Shown one piece after another: positions 36,436-45,753 of a stretch of DNA of 64,000 nucleotides (the stretch's first letter is position 1; every line of letters begins with the position of its first letter). The position numbers were made by a program, and so were the translations under genes. Origin of the DNA: Alteromonas sp. V450 (GTDB lineage: Bacteria > Pseudomonadota > Gammaproteobacteria > Enterobacterales > Alteromonadaceae); contig NZ_MODU01000004.1 of the NCBI RefSeq assembly GCF_001885075.1, positions 2,480,001 through 2,544,000 on the forward strand, read 5' to 3'. The notes under the pieces were generated by a model. That model was given only the letters and a program-made list of their open reading frames with translations, searched no databases and was not told the origin of the DNA.

Positions 36436-36993
36436 ATGAAATCGATAGCTTTACTCTTAGTTACTCTTTTTATAAGTAGCTGTGCAACCCTGTCTCAATT
36501 CTCTGTTTATTCAGTAACAGAGGCAGATATTGAACAAGCGCTTGACGCACAATTGATGAACCTTCAAAAAAAGGCGTCGTTGGCCGGTATTCCACTTCAG
36601 CTCGCTGTCGAAGATTTGTCGGTAACCGTGGGGCCTGACGGGAGGGATGTAGTTAGATTAAGCACGCGTTCGACAGCGCGAGTGGGTGCATTTGGTCTAA
36701 CGTACCCGCTTAAAGTGAGTCTAGCAATAGAAGGCACGCCCTATTATGATACTGAGGATAAAGCGATATATGTACGCTCTCTGTCGCTACTAGACAGCAC
36801 TATTGATGCCGGCGCCTACAAAGGAAACATTGCACCTATTAGTGCAGAATTTATGATGCTGTTAAACGGCTTTTTGTCTACCAACCCCGTATATAAGTTA
36901 AATGACAACAACAAAGCAGTAGCGTTGCTTTCAACTGTACCTTTACTAATGAGCGTAGAACAAGGCAAGTTAGCCCTACGCCCCAAGCCGTAA
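36436..36993 (+). CDS. DUF1439 (YceB-like) lipoprotein
   Basis: A 185-residue lipoprotein with lipobox ISSCA (Cys15). It follows the YceB/DUF1439 plan: VTEADIEQALDAQL helix, then a long curved sheet (LAVEDLSVTVGPDG, VVRLSTRSTARVGAFGLTYPLKVSLAIEGTPYYD, AIYVRSLSLLDSTIDA), and a C-terminal helix and strand. Tubular lipid-binding-like folds of this type are outer-membrane associated, with no proven function. GAGAGAT precedes the ATG. A perfect hairpin overlaps its stop codon. Confidence 0.82.
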   Translation: MKSIALLLVTLFISSCATLSQFSVYSVTEADIEQALDAQLMNLQKKASLAGIPLQLAVEDLSVTVGPDGRDVVRLSTRSTARVGAFGLTYPLKVSLAIEGTPYYDTEDKAIYVRSLSLLDSTIDAGAYKGNIAPISAEFMMLLNGFLSTNPVYKLNDNNKAVALLSTVPLLMSVEQGKLALRPKP

Positions 36994-37007
36994 TTGTCAT
37001 TACGGCT
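36986..37007 (+). terminator. Hairpin overlapping the DUF1439 stop codon
   Basis: Perfect 9-base arms AGCCGTAAT (36986-36994) and ATTACGGCT (36999-37007) around TGTC; the first arm includes the TAA stop. No T-run follows, so function as a terminator is uncertain. Confidence 0.35.
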
Positions 37008-37082
37008 CAGAATAATGACGACACACTAACACTTGTATAATACACATCATCATAACCCTATAACCAAGTATGATAACGCCAT

Positions 37083-38783
37083 ATGCCAAATGTTAACGCG
37101 CCAATAGAATCTATAGAAGACTTTGCCCAATGTATCGACTACTCGTTAATACATGCTCTTACGCCTGATCCTCACGCTAGTAATGATGGCTTGGATCACG
37201 AGCCAAGACAGGTTTTCTCAGGCCATTACGTGCCCGTCACTCCTACGCCACTTTCATCCCCCGTGTATATTGCGCACAGCCAAACACTGTTTGATGAATT
37301 AGGCTTACACGAAGATTTCGCTTCTCATCCGCATTTTGTACGTTTATTTTCTGGTGATATGTCGGGCCTTCCTAAGCCTATGCTGCCTCATGGATGGGCC
37401 ACGGGCTATGCCCTTTCCATATACGGAACTGAATATACGCAACAGTGCCCTTTTGGAACCGGAAATGGCTATGGTGATGGACGCGCTATCTCTATTGTTG
37501 AAGGAGTGTTTAACGGCCGGCGCTGGGAGATGCAGCTAAAAGGGTCCGGCCGAACACCGTACTGCAGAGGTGCAGACGGCCGCGCTGTATTGCGTTCTAG
37601 TGTACGAGAATTTCTAGCGCAAGAACATATGCACGCGCTTGGCGTACCTACATCTCGGTCACTGAGTTTAATCATGTCGGCATCCGATACGGTCGATAGA
37701 CCTTGGTATCGCGAGAATTCGACTTCGTACGAACCTGAAATCATGGTGGAGAACATAGCGGCCATTTCCACCCGCGTCGCCCCTTCATTTTTGCGTGTAG
37801 GGCAACTGGAACTTTTTGCCAGACGAGCGCGTTGTAATGAACACAGTGAAGCGTTAAATGAGCTCAAAGCCATTGTTAACCACCTTATTGAGCGTGAATA
37901 CTCAAGTGAAATAAACACTACCATGGCATTTAATGAACAAGTGGTTGCATTAGCTGGACGATTTCGAGACCGCTTGACTCGCCTTGTTTCTAATTGGGTT
38001 CGCGTCGGTTATTGTCAGGGTAATTTTAACAGTGATAATTGCGCAGCTGGCGGCTTCACACTAGATTATGGTCCGTTTGGTTTTTGTGAATTTTTTGAAG
38101 CTGACTATCAGCCATGGACGGGTGGCGGAAGACATTTTTCATTTCTAAACCAACCTATTGCGGCACAAAAAAATTTCGACATGTTCTGTCGCTCACTTGT
38201 CCCTCTTATTGAAAACGACGAAAGGCAGCTGGCTCAACTAAACCATATTAATGACGGTTTTTCAGAGGCCATGGAAAGCGCGATGCAGAGCATGTGGGCA
38301 AGTAAGCTCGGACTACAAAATTACGACCATGACCTACTTATCAGTTTGCTGCAGTTGATGTTGCGCACAGGGGTCGATTATTCCCTATTTTTCCGCGAAT
38401 TATGTGCAATACCAAAAAGCGTGGATAGCTTAACAAAAAGCTTTTATGGGCAAGCCAAAGCGCCACTTCTGGACGAATGGAAATTGTGGCTTGATAAGTG
38501 GCGCAACCACGTGTTGAAACAAAGTGATAGCGTGGAAATAATGGAGGAAATTTCGATAAAAATGCGCAGCACTAATCCAAAGTACACGTGGCGCGAATGG
38601 CTTATATCACCGGCATACAAAGCAGCAGAAGAAGGAAATTTTACGCATATCCATGAGCTGCAACAGGTACTTACAGCCCCTTATGACGAACAAACCGAAG
38701 CGGTTGAAAAAAAATACTACCAACGCCGTCCACTCGAATTCTTCAACGCCGGTGGCGTTTCTCACTATAGCTGCTCTTCATAG
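37083..38783 (+). CDS. selO: Protein adenylyltransferase SelO
   Basis: Pseudokinase-fold AMP-transferase of 566 residues, longer than E. coli SelO (about 480). The hallmark block [28 protein letters not shown] contains the nucleotide-binding Lys and Arg residues; [19 protein letters not shown] carries the metal-binding Asn and Asp; the chain ends in SCSS, keeping the C-terminal Cys that replaces selenocysteine of eukaryotes and takes part in redox control in E. coli. It AMPylates metabolic proteins during oxidative stress. The ribosome-binding site is weak. Confidence 0.92.
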   Translation: MPNVNAPIESIEDFAQCIDYSLIHALTPDPHASNDGLDHEPRQVFSGHYVPVTPTPLSSPVYIAHSQTLFDELGLHEDFASHPHFVRLFSGDMSGLPKPMLPHGWATGYALSIYGTEYTQQCPFGTGNGYGDGRAISIVEGVFNGRRWEMQLKGSGRTPYCRGADGRAVLRSSVREFLAQEHMHALGVPTSRSLSLIMSASDTVDRPWYRENSTSYEPEIMVENIAAISTRVAPSFLRVGQLELFARRARCNEHSEALNELKAIVNHLIEREYSSEINTTMAFNEQVVALAGRFRDRLTRLVSNWVRVGYCQGNFNSDNCAAGGFTLDYGPFGFCEFFEADYQPWTGGGRHFSFLNQPIAAQKNFDMFCRSLVPLIENDERQLAQLNHINDGFSEAMESAMQSMWASKLGLQNYDHDLLISLLQLMLRTGVDYSLFFRELCAIPKSVDSLTKSFYGQAKAPLLDEWKLWLDKWRNHVLKQSDSVEIMEEISIKMRSTNPKYTWREWLISPAYKAAEEGNFTHIHELQQVLTAPYDEQTEAVEKKYYQRRPLEFFNAGGVSHYSCSS

Positions 38784-38982
38784 CGTCAAACGCTATACAA
38801 TCCGCAGAGATCATTACCCACTCAGCGAGCGTTTAAATGTTCGTAATCACGACGTGTTACTGCAGGTATAGTGGTTCTACATCAAGGTGACACAACAAAG
38901 AGTATGGACGTTTTAAACTCACCCTCCGAGAAGAGTGGGCAAATATCTATGCGAATTGGTAATAAACGGTTTTAATAATAAG

Positions 38983-39009
38983 AGAGGGGCGATTAAACGC
39001 CCCTCTTTT
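38983..39009. terminator. Bidirectional terminator between selO and btuB
   Basis: Perfect 9-base arms AGAGGGGCG (38983-38991) and CGCCCCTCT (38998-39006) with a 6-base loop. TTTTA follows on the plus strand; the minus-strand side is T-rich but interrupted. Placed 38 bases after the btuB stop and about 200 bases after selO. Confidence 0.75.
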
Positions 39010-39043
39010 ACATGTGCAACAAAAGACAAACAGTCTTGTGCTT

Positions 39044-40837
39044 TTACATTTGATAGTTAATGCTTAAATACACGGCTCTACCTAATGTTTGATAGTTAAA
39101 TACCGTCTCGTATTCTTCGTCAAATAAATTGTGAAGCTTCAACTTGCCCGAAACGACATCGCTGAAGCGGTGATTAACACTTACATCGACAATCTGATAG
39201 CTCTCCAGTGTTGTCCCTTGATCAACTCTGTCGCCTTTGTATTCGTAGTTAAAGAGGAAGTCTGTGGTATCAAAACTAGCCATAAATTGATAGCTGAACT
39301 GATTTTTCGCCCTTCTTGCTAAGCGCGTATCGTTTCTTGCATCAATCGCGTCAAGATACCCGTAATTTACCGTATGTCGCCCACCAAAGCCGCTGTAGCT
39401 TGCGATGATATCGACACCGCTAATCTCGGCCTGTGCAATATTACGAGGTTGCCAAATATTGTCAGCATCCGGCGCCCATTCAATCAAGTTTTCAATATCA
39501 GTGGTGTAATAGCTTAATGAGGCGTCAACGGTGTTCGTTTGATAAGTTATCGATACTTCTTCGGTTTCTGATGTTTCAGATAATAATTCTGCATTACCAC
39601 CAAATGGGAAGTAGAGATCGTTGAATGTAGGGGCTTTAAAACCGGTTCCCTTCGCCACTGACACAAGCAACGCATCTGTTATATTGAAACCTACACCTGC
39701 ATTATAGGTAGATTCACTATCCACGTTCTCAACATCGTCATATCGCAAGGCAAGCTCAGCAGTAAATCTCCCAATATCTACCAATCCGTGGCCGAAATAA
39801 CCTTCGATTCGACGCTCGGTTTGTGCAAAGTCAGTAGACGAAACAAGCTCTTCTTCGTATTGGTCGGTACCGACCACCAACGAAAACGCCTCGTTAAATT
39901 GCGTGGTATTTGACAACGTTAGCTGATCGCGACGTGTTTCGAATAAATCACCGTCTTTTTTATCTCTACCGTTGCCAAAGCTTAAATTTTTATCTTTTGT
40001 CGCGCCAACGGATAGGCTTGACGTATTGCTTACGCCACCGACGTGCCAATTATAGGCACCTCCAATTTGCCATTCTTGTGTTTCATCCTCGCTCTTGTTT
40101 AAGTAGGTTGAATCAAAATCGGTGTCTTGTTGCGCTGATTTAAACAGCCAGTTTAACGCAATGCGCTCAGAAATTGATTGCGCACCGTTTACGGTGAAAC
40201 TGACGTTATCGTATCCGTCTTCATCTGGCTCTGAGGTCTTTAAAACATCTAAGCCATCACTGCGTTCCTTCGTCACCGCGATAGTTGTCGCACCGTCGCC
40301 GTGCCCGACGCTTCCCCCAAGATAGTAAGCTTGAGTATTGTTCGTTCCATACTTGGCATTAACGGTCACGCTACCAGGCGATTGGGTTCGTGTAATGATA
40401 TTAATTACACCACCAATCGCATCAGAGCCCCATACGGCTGCGCGTGGCCCTTTTACAATTTCGATACGCTCAATTAAATCAACAGACATGGTGTACCACG
40501 TGGCTGCGCCGCTACTTGCAGTATTAACGCGAAGACCATTGACTAACACCAGCGTCTGATCTGAGCTCGCCCCACGCATAAAAACAGAAGACACCTGTCG
40601 GCCAGCACCGTTTTGCGCCACATCGATTCCTGCAAAGCGTGATAGTAATTCCGGCACTGTTTCTGCCTGGGCTAGCTCAATATCTGCGCGCTCAAGCGTG
40701 ACCTGTGTCGCCAGTGTCGATAAAGACTGATTAACGGCTCGAGTTGCAGTCACCGTTATGGTTTCAACTTGCTCATCGGCGTATGACAGCGGAGATACCG
40801 CAGCACTTATAGCCATGATCAATAATTGTTTTTTCAC
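39044..40837 (-). CDS. btuB: TonB-dependent vitamin B12 receptor
   Basis: A 597-residue outer-membrane receptor of the BtuB size class. Signal peptide (ending PLSYA), TonB box DEQVETITVTATR, plug (ELLSRFAGIDVAQNGAGRQ, GPRAAVWGSDAIGGVINIITR) and a barrel ending YLSINYQM. Start is GTG with AGGAAA upstream. Assigned to cobalamin rather than siderophore because a cobalamin riboswitch lies in its leader and btuFCD-cobO genes are adjacent. It imports corrinoids across the outer membrane. Confidence 0.94.
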   Translation of the reverse strand: MKKQLLIMAISAAVSPLSYADEQVETITVTATRAVNQSLSTLATQVTLERADIELAQAETVPELLSRFAGIDVAQNGAGRQVSSVFMRGASSDQTLVLVNGLRVNTASSGAATWYTMSVDLIERIEIVKGPRAAVWGSDAIGGVINIITRTQSPGSVTVNAKYGTNNTQAYYLGGSVGHGDGATTIAVTKERSDGLDVLKTSEPDEDGYDNVSFTVNGAQSISERIALNWLFKSAQQDTDFDSTYLNKSEDETQEWQIGGAYNWHVGGVSNTSSLSVGATKDKNLSFGNGRDKKDGDLFETRRDQLTLSNTTQFNEAFSLVVGTDQYEEELVSSTDFAQTERRIEGYFGHGLVDIGRFTAELALRYDDVENVDSESTYNAGVGFNITDALLVSVAKGTGFKAPTFNDLYFPFGGNAELLSETSETEEVSITYQTNTVDASLSYYTTDIENLIEWAPDADNIWQPRNIAQAEISGVDIIASYSGFGGRHTVNYGYLDAIDARNDTRLARRAKNQFSYQFMASFDTTDFLFNYEYKGDRVDQGTTLESYQIVDVSVNHRFSDVVSGKLKLHNLFDEEYETVFNYQTLGRAVYLSINYQM

Positions 40838-41029
40838 TTGTGTGTTTCCTCAATCTAAATAGGGGACGATTGAAGGAGGGAAGGAGAATGTTGACGAGCG
40901 AAAAGCTCACATGATAGTTACTATCAATATGCTACGTATACATCCCAATGAAGCCCTCCGCTTCATTCGTACTTGCTGTCTTCGCTCGCGTTTTTCTGCC
41001 TTTCGGCCGGTGGTCGGTTGATGAGCGTG

Positions 41030-41185
41030 TTTATTCAGGCCGGTGTCGGGCTTGCACTTTGTGCTTTACCGTTGCGGGGGCAGCAATGGAATTGATACAT
41101 TTCACTGTGAAATTCATATCTCACCATATTTCCCGTTTACCCTAACCAGAACAACGATTGCGTTGCTCGTTAGGCACCTGAGACA
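41030..41185 (-). ncRNA. Cobalamin riboswitch (AdoCbl-type leader) of btuB
   Basis: On the minus strand, from GGTGCC (41178-41173) through AGGGTAAACGGGAA and ATATGGTGAG, the core TGCTGCCCCCGCAACGGTAA (about 41085) to GCAAGCCCGACACCGGCCTG (ending 41036), in the order seen in B12-box riboswitches. It lies about 200 bases ahead of the btuB start and should shut off btuB when adenosylcobalamin is high. The exact boundaries are approximate, and the expression platform is not clear: a GC-rich segment with an A-rich tail near 41000 may take part. Confidence 0.9.
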
Positions 41186-41227
41186 GTGGCGCGAACCTTA
41201 TCCAGTTGACCATTTTTTGTCAAATAA

Positions 41228-42091
41228 TTAATTAAACGTAACCCTCGCTTTGTGTACGTTTTCACAAAGCAATGCCACTTCGTCTAACATGCGTGTTGTC
41301 ATTCTATGGGTTTTATCCGCATCAGGATGGAAGATGAAGCCATGCTTTACCGCAGGAATTTGGGGCCACTTCTGCCAGTTCAGCGCATCGCTATTTTCAA
41401 CAGAGTGTGGCGTAGGCTGAATGACGATTTGAGGGTTACTCGCTAACACTTTCTCTAAACTAACTAAAGGATAATCTTCGTTCAACGAAGCAAATGGATT
41501 AAGTACACCACAAACCTCAAGCTGCTTTTGTAACCATGCATCGTTCGCCACTGTGCGTAAGGGTCGGGCCCATAGTTCATAGAACCCCTTCACCGGTATT
41601 GCTTTAGCGTATTTCTTTTTCAACTCAGAAAGCCGTTTTTTGTAATCACGGGCTAGCGCTCTAGCCTGCTCTTCTTTCCCTACTATTTCACCTAAAAAAA
41701 GTAAGTCATCCGCAATGCTCTCAAGCGAAGTTGGATTTGAGTACACAACCTTAATCCCATATTTACGTAAGCGCGTTAGGTCATCTTCTGGATTTCCAGT
41801 ACGCCAAGCTATCACCACATCAGGCTTAAGCTGAACGATTTTTTCTATTTGGAGTCGCGCATAATTGCCTACACGCGGGATGCGCTTCGCTTGCTCGGGG
41901 TAGTCAGAATGCGCCATGGTGGCAATAATTTGATCACCCGCTCCTAGCGTAAAAAGTGACTCAACAACATGAGGTGCAAGCGCCACAATTCGCAGCGATT
42001 GTTCTGTTGCGTAGTCACTTTTAGAACCTGACGCATGCAGTGGTACACAAAGTAAGCACCACATTCCAATAAAAAAAATAGTGAGCCTCAC
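41228..42091 (-). CDS. btuF: Cobalamin ABC transporter substrate-binding protein
   Basis: A periplasmic binding protein of about 287 residues with signal peptide (ending PLHASGS). RIVALAPHVVESLFTLGAGDQIIATMAHSDYPEQAKRIPRVGNYARLQIEKIVQLKPDVVIAW is the BtuF N-terminal lobe, and KGFYELWARPLRTV and AVKHGFIFHPDADKTHRMTTRMLDEV belong to the C-terminal lobe. A GTG at 42091 overlaps the cobO stop as GTGA with GAGGGA upstream and is preferred over a TTG at 42094. Last gene of the B12 transport run; it delivers B12 to BtuCD. Confidence 0.9.
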   Translation of the reverse strand: MRLTIFFIGMWCLLCVPLHASGSKSDYATEQSLRIVALAPHVVESLFTLGAGDQIIATMAHSDYPEQAKRIPRVGNYARLQIEKIVQLKPDVVIAWRTGNPEDDLTRLRKYGIKVVYSNPTSLESIADDLLFLGEIVGKEEQARALARDYKKRLSELKKKYAKAIPVKGFYELWARPLRTVANDAWLQKQLEVCGVLNPFASLNEDYPLVSLEKVLASNPQIVIQPTPHSVENSDALNWQKWPQIPAVKHGFIFHPDADKTHRMTTRMLDEVALLCENVHKARVTFN

Positions 42092-42714
42092 CAATCAATT
42101 CCCTCTTGGGCCTTTATTCCGCTATCGAATGCGTGTTTTATGGGTTTCACCTCACTAATGGTATCAGCAATATCCATAAGTGAACGATGACAAGCTCTAC
42201 CTGTTACCACTACGTTTTGCATCGCCGGTCGCCCTTTAATGGCGGCAACCACCTCATTTACGTCCAAGTATTTAAAACTCAGCATGTACGTTATTTCATC
42301 GAGCAACAGCAAATCGATACTAGCATCTTGGAGCCAGAGCTTAGTTTGCTCCCAAGCACTTTTTGCCGCAGCAATATCAGTGGCCTTATCTTGAGTTTCC
42401 CAAGTAAAGCCCGTGCCCATAACGTGAAAAGGGACACCATGTGCTTGTAATAATTCGCGCTCTCCACATGGCCAAGTTCCCTTCACATATTGCACAACAG
42501 CGGCTTTTTTACCATGACCTACCGCGCGTGCTACGGTGCCAAAACCCGATGTAGATTTCCCTTTTCCATTGCCGGTGATCACAATGAGGATACCTTTCTC
42601 TTGCTGCGCTTGTGCTACACGTTCGTCAACTTTGGCCTTGTATTCTTTCATTCTGGCCTTGTGCTTTTTGTCGGCGTTGGAAAGCGATTGTTCATTGTTA
42701 TTGTCGTCACTCAT
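42088..42714 (-). CDS. cobO: Cob(I)yrinic acid a,c-diamide adenosyltransferase
   Basis: A 208-residue CobA/CobO/BtuR-type ATP:corrinoid adenosyltransferase with the P-loop GNGKGKST, then VQYVKGTWPCGEREL, LLLLDEITYMLSF and TGRACH. It attaches the 5-deoxyadenosyl group to reduced cobalamin or precursors, so imported B12 becomes adenosylcobalamin. Located inside the transport operon between btuC and btuF, overlapping btuF by a few bases. Presence of this gene without other visible cob genes supports salvage, not synthesis, in this locus. Confidence 0.93.
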   Translation of the reverse strand: MSDDNNNEQSLSNADKKHKARMKEYKAKVDERVAQAQQEKGILIVITGNGKGKSTSGFGTVARAVGHGKKAAVVQYVKGTWPCGERELLQAHGVPFHVMGTGFTWETQDKATDIAAAKSAWEQTKLWLQDASIDLLLLDEITYMLSFKYLDVNEVVAAIKGRPAMQNVVVTGRACHRSLMDIADTISEVKPIKHAFDSGIKAQEGIDW

Positions 42715-42759
42715 ACATCTACAAACCTTTTTAATATGCTTAAGAAAATGCTATACGCG

Positions 42760-43785
42760 CTAGCTGCGCTGACGGATGGCTATAAAGAAAAATATACTTC
42801 CAATAGCCGACGTGATTATGCCAATAGGTATTTCTTGTCCAACCAACGCGGTGCGCGCTACGATATCAACAAGTACCATAAACGTGCCCCCTAAGAGTAC
42901 ACAGCCAAGCAACAAAGTTCGCGTAGTAACTCCAACCCAATGTCTGACAATATGCGGGATCATTAAACCTACAAAGCCTATGCCTCCGCAATAAGAAACA
43001 ATACAAGCGGTTAATGCTGCACATATACCAAGGGAAAGCATTCTCATAAAACGCGTATTCACGCCCAATGTTTTGGCCGTGTCATCTCCTAATAGCATAG
43101 CGTCTAAGTGGCGACCGAATAGCAACAATACGGCTACGCTTGATACAACAACCGGCAACATAACCCATGCATACCAGACTTCCGCCCTGGCCAAACTTCC
43201 CATTAACCAAAATACAACTTTATTCGCCGCAAAGGGCTCAGCGATAAACAAAAGAAAGTGTGAAAACGCGCCAAGCATGAAAGATACAGCTACACCCGCT
43301 AATAAAAGGTGTTCAGTGCGTCGGCCAAGGGCACTTGCCACTAGCACTTGTACTAAGCTCACAGCAAATAGCGCACCTAAAAACGCAGCGGCGGGAAGTG
43401 CAATAGAAAACGACATGCCATTTGTTAACGACGAAATGCCCAGCTCAGCAGCTACGCTGTTACTGAAGAGCAAAGTTGCTACGCTTGCTCCCAATCCCGC
43501 GCCAGCCACTACACCGAATAGATATGGATCTGTCAGGCTATTGCGTGTAACGTTTTGCAACGTTGCGCCAGCCACAGATAAGCCTACGCCCACCAAAAAG
43601 CCTATAGCTACTCGTGGAAAGCGAATTTCCCAAAAAATTAATTCATCTGTTGTATTTTTGCAGCCTTGAAAGACACATTGTCCTACCTGCGCAATCGAAA
43701 GATCTGCTGCACCGTAAAACAAAGACAGTACGCACGCTAACAGCGCACTCGCCACAAGTGCCGCCCACTTTAACGCCATATTCAT
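42760..43785 (-). CDS. btuC: Cobalamin ABC transporter permease
   Basis: FecCD-family permease of about 341 residues and ten helices. IRFPRVAIGFLVGVGLSVAGATLQNVTRNSLTDPYLFGV, GLMIPHIVRHWVG and EIPIGIITSAIGSIFFF are the characteristic segments. The ATG at 43785 overlaps the btuD stop (ATGA); a GTG at 43794 would add three residues. Works with BtuD and BtuF. Confidence 0.92.
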   Translation of the reverse strand: MNMALKWAALVASALLACVLSLFYGAADLSIAQVGQCVFQGCKNTTDELIFWEIRFPRVAIGFLVGVGLSVAGATLQNVTRNSLTDPYLFGVVAGAGLGASVATLLFSNSVAAELGISSLTNGMSFSIALPAAAFLGALFAVSLVQVLVASALGRRTEHLLLAGVAVSFMLGAFSHFLLFIAEPFAANKVVFWLMGSLARAEVWYAWVMLPVVVSSVAVLLLFGRHLDAMLLGDDTAKTLGVNTRFMRMLSLGICAALTACIVSYCGGIGFVGLMIPHIVRHWVGVTTRTLLLGCVLLGGTFMVLVDIVARTALVGQEIPIGIITSAIGSIFFFIAIRQRS

Positions 43786-44588
43786 TTTCGCCACCGGCGC
43801 AAATCTAACACATGCTCACGGTCGGGTTTAAAGGTAATATTTGGCCGTGTATCTCGCGTGTCGACATGGCACGGAATGCGAAATACTTGTGTCAGACGAT
43901 GTGATTGCAATACATCTGTCGCGTGACCAAAGGCAACTAATTTACCTGAATTCAACAATGCTAATTTATCGCAGTATTGCGCAGCAAGGTTCATGTCGTG
44001 CAAACTCATAATAATGGTCAAGTTTAGTTGCTTGGCCATATCGTGAAGCAACTGTAAAATTTGATGTTGGTAAAAAACGTCCAGATGGTTTACCGGCTCG
44101 TCTAATATCAACAGCGACGACTGCTGCACCAACGCTCGCGCTATCAAGGCTCGCTGTTGCTCACCACCTGATAGGCGGCTGTAAACTTGGCGAAATTTAT
44201 GGGTAAGCCCCACAGCTTCAATGGCGTTTGCAATGAGCATAGTATCGCTTTCTGTCTGGCGGGAAAAAAGCGTTTTATTTGGCAGTAATCCCATGCGAAC
44301 CACGTGCTCAACCGTAAGCGAAAATACAATATCGTTAATCTGACTTACTACAGCAATTTGCTGTGCCAAACCCTGTACAGAAAAATCTTTAATGTCTTTT
44401 CCGCCCCACAGAACGCGACCATCTCCTAACAGTTGGCCCGCCAACATCTTTAACAAACTTGTTTTTCCCGCTCCGTTTGGACCAAGAAGCCCAATTACTT
44501 CCCCTTTACCGACAGTGAAGTTAATGTCGTCGATAATAAGCGTATTATCTAACGTTAGAGATAAATGTTGCACATCTAAGCATGACAT
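43782..44588 (-). CDS. btuD: Cobalamin ABC transporter ATP-binding protein
   Basis: ABC ATPase of 268 residues: Walker A GPNGAGKTS, signature RLSGGEQQR, Walker B LLILDEPVNHLD and switch His in MSLHDMN. It is the energy unit of the BtuCDF importer. It starts 46 bases after the AdoHcy hydrolase-like gene on the same strand, with a weak ribosome-binding site, so it may be read through from that gene. No riboswitch is visible upstream of this run. Confidence 0.92.
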   Translation of the reverse strand: MSCLDVQHLSLTLDNTLIIDDINFTVGKGEVIGLLGPNGAGKTSLLKMLAGQLLGDGRVLWGGKDIKDFSVQGLAQQIAVVSQINDIVFSLTVEHVVRMGLLPNKTLFSRQTESDTMLIANAIEAVGLTHKFRQVYSRLSGGEQQRALIARALVQQSSLLILDEPVNHLDVFYQHQILQLLHDMAKQLNLTIIMSLHDMNLAAQYCDKLALLNSGKLVAFGHATDVLQSHRLTQVFRIPCHVDTRDTRPNITFKPDREHVLDLRRWRK

Positions 44589-44634
44589 TTCAGGTGAAGG
44601 GTCCCTATTTAAACCATGTAATTAAGAAAACGTT

Positions 44635-45753
44635 TTATAACGCTTGCTTCCAAGCATTTTCAGGCAAAAGATAAAGCCCACTTTTGCTTTGTGAGCCGTG
44701 TTCGACGATATGTCCAACGCCTGCGGCCATAACTGCCAGCGTTACATCAAAGGCATTTATACTGTCGCCGTAGCCAGCGGTAAGATTGAACATAGAGCCA
44801 TCAGCTAACAAAAAGATCGTTTTACCGTTAATTTGATAGGCATTTACATAGGGCATGGGCAAACTTTCTACCGCATTCTGCTTCAAATAGGGTACATCAA
44901 TTTCTTGCGCAACATGACCCACATTTAAAATGAACGTGCCATCTTTCATGGCATCAAAATGCTGAACGCCAATCACACCGTAGGCACCGGTTGCTGTAGC
45001 CACCACATCGGCGGTTTTTACGGCTTCTGCTAATTCAACTACGGGCCACCCGTCATACTTTGCTTGAAGCGCTCTCGCGGGATCTACCTCTGCAACTTGC
45101 ACCTGTGCGCCAAAAGCTTTCGCTGAAGCTGCTACTCCTTGCCCTACTAACCCATAACCTATCACCACAACCACTTTTTCATGCAGTGTTAAATGGGTAG
45201 TTTGAAAAAAGGTTTGCCATGCACTTAAACCCACCATATGGCGATTGTGAAGCCCTTCTTTGACAGGCAAATCATCCCAATTAAAAATCGGATAGCGAGG
45301 TGCCATACCGTTAAGTCGATTAATACCAGAGCCCGTTGCCTCAAGACCCGCTACGATATCTGGAACAGGTACACCTTGCGCTAAATTTTGATGTAAGCGC
45401 GTGGTGAGGTCTGCGCCCATTTCACAAAGGTGTGTGGGCTCCCACGCCAAAGCCTTATCGAATGAGTCGCTCCACGCTTCATCAGACATATCTCTCCACG
45501 CGTGCGCTTCTGCCCCCTTACTTACTAAATAGTCAACCACTTCGTTTTGCACGGTAGTTGGATTGCATGTAGTAAGAAAAATATTGCATCCTCGCTCTAA
45601 TAAGCCCTCTACAAGTGGCGCCATTTTCAAGTCAAGATGCATGTTACACGCCAGTTTAACGCCGCCTAAGTCGGGAAGCGCCTCTAGCGCTTTGCGGGTA
45701 CGAGGCATATGAAGGGTAGCCCATGACAGTTCGGCTTGGAAATTTTGATACAT
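44635..45753 (-). CDS. S-adenosylhomocysteinase-like protein, active-site divergent
   Basis: A 372-residue member of the AdoHcy hydrolase superfamily, with an NAD Rossmann loop GYGLVGQG (about 200-206). Key positions compared with canonical enzymes: substrate His kept (H39), Glu of the EETTTG motif kept (E138 in LEATGSG), Lys kept (K165) and Asn kept (N170), but the catalytic Asp before that Asn is His169, the Asp of the LDDGGDLT motif is replaced (CEMGADLT, E111/M112), the HPSF adenosine motif is lost, and the C-terminal tail with the NAD-contacting Lys and Tyr is missing. Start chosen at 45753 (MYQNF). First gene of the B12 transport run. It may hydrolyse another S-nucleoside or have a regulatory role. 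Confidence 0.8.
   Translation of the reverse strand: MYQNFQAELSWATLHMPRTRKALEALPDLGGVKLACNMHLDLKMAPLVEGLLERGCNIFLTTCNPTTVQNEVVDYLVSKGAEAHAWRDMSDEAWSDSFDKALAWEPTHLCEMGADLTTRLHQNLAQGVPVPDIVAGLEATGSGINRLNGMAPRYPIFNWDDLPVKEGLHNRHMVGLSAWQTFFQTTHLTLHEKVVVVIGYGLVGQGVAASAKAFGAQVQVAEVDPARALQAKYDGWPVVELAEAVKTADVVATATGAYGVIGVQHFDAMKDGTFILNVGHVAQEIDVPYLKQNAVESLPMPYVNAYQINGKTIFLLADGSMFNLTAGYGDSINAFDVTLAVMAAGVGHIVEHGSQSKSGLYLLPENAWKQAL

Noticed and set aside
43073..43669. 198-codon open frame on the plus strand
   Set aside because: Antisense to btuC; composition is that of a reverse-complement shadow of a membrane protein.
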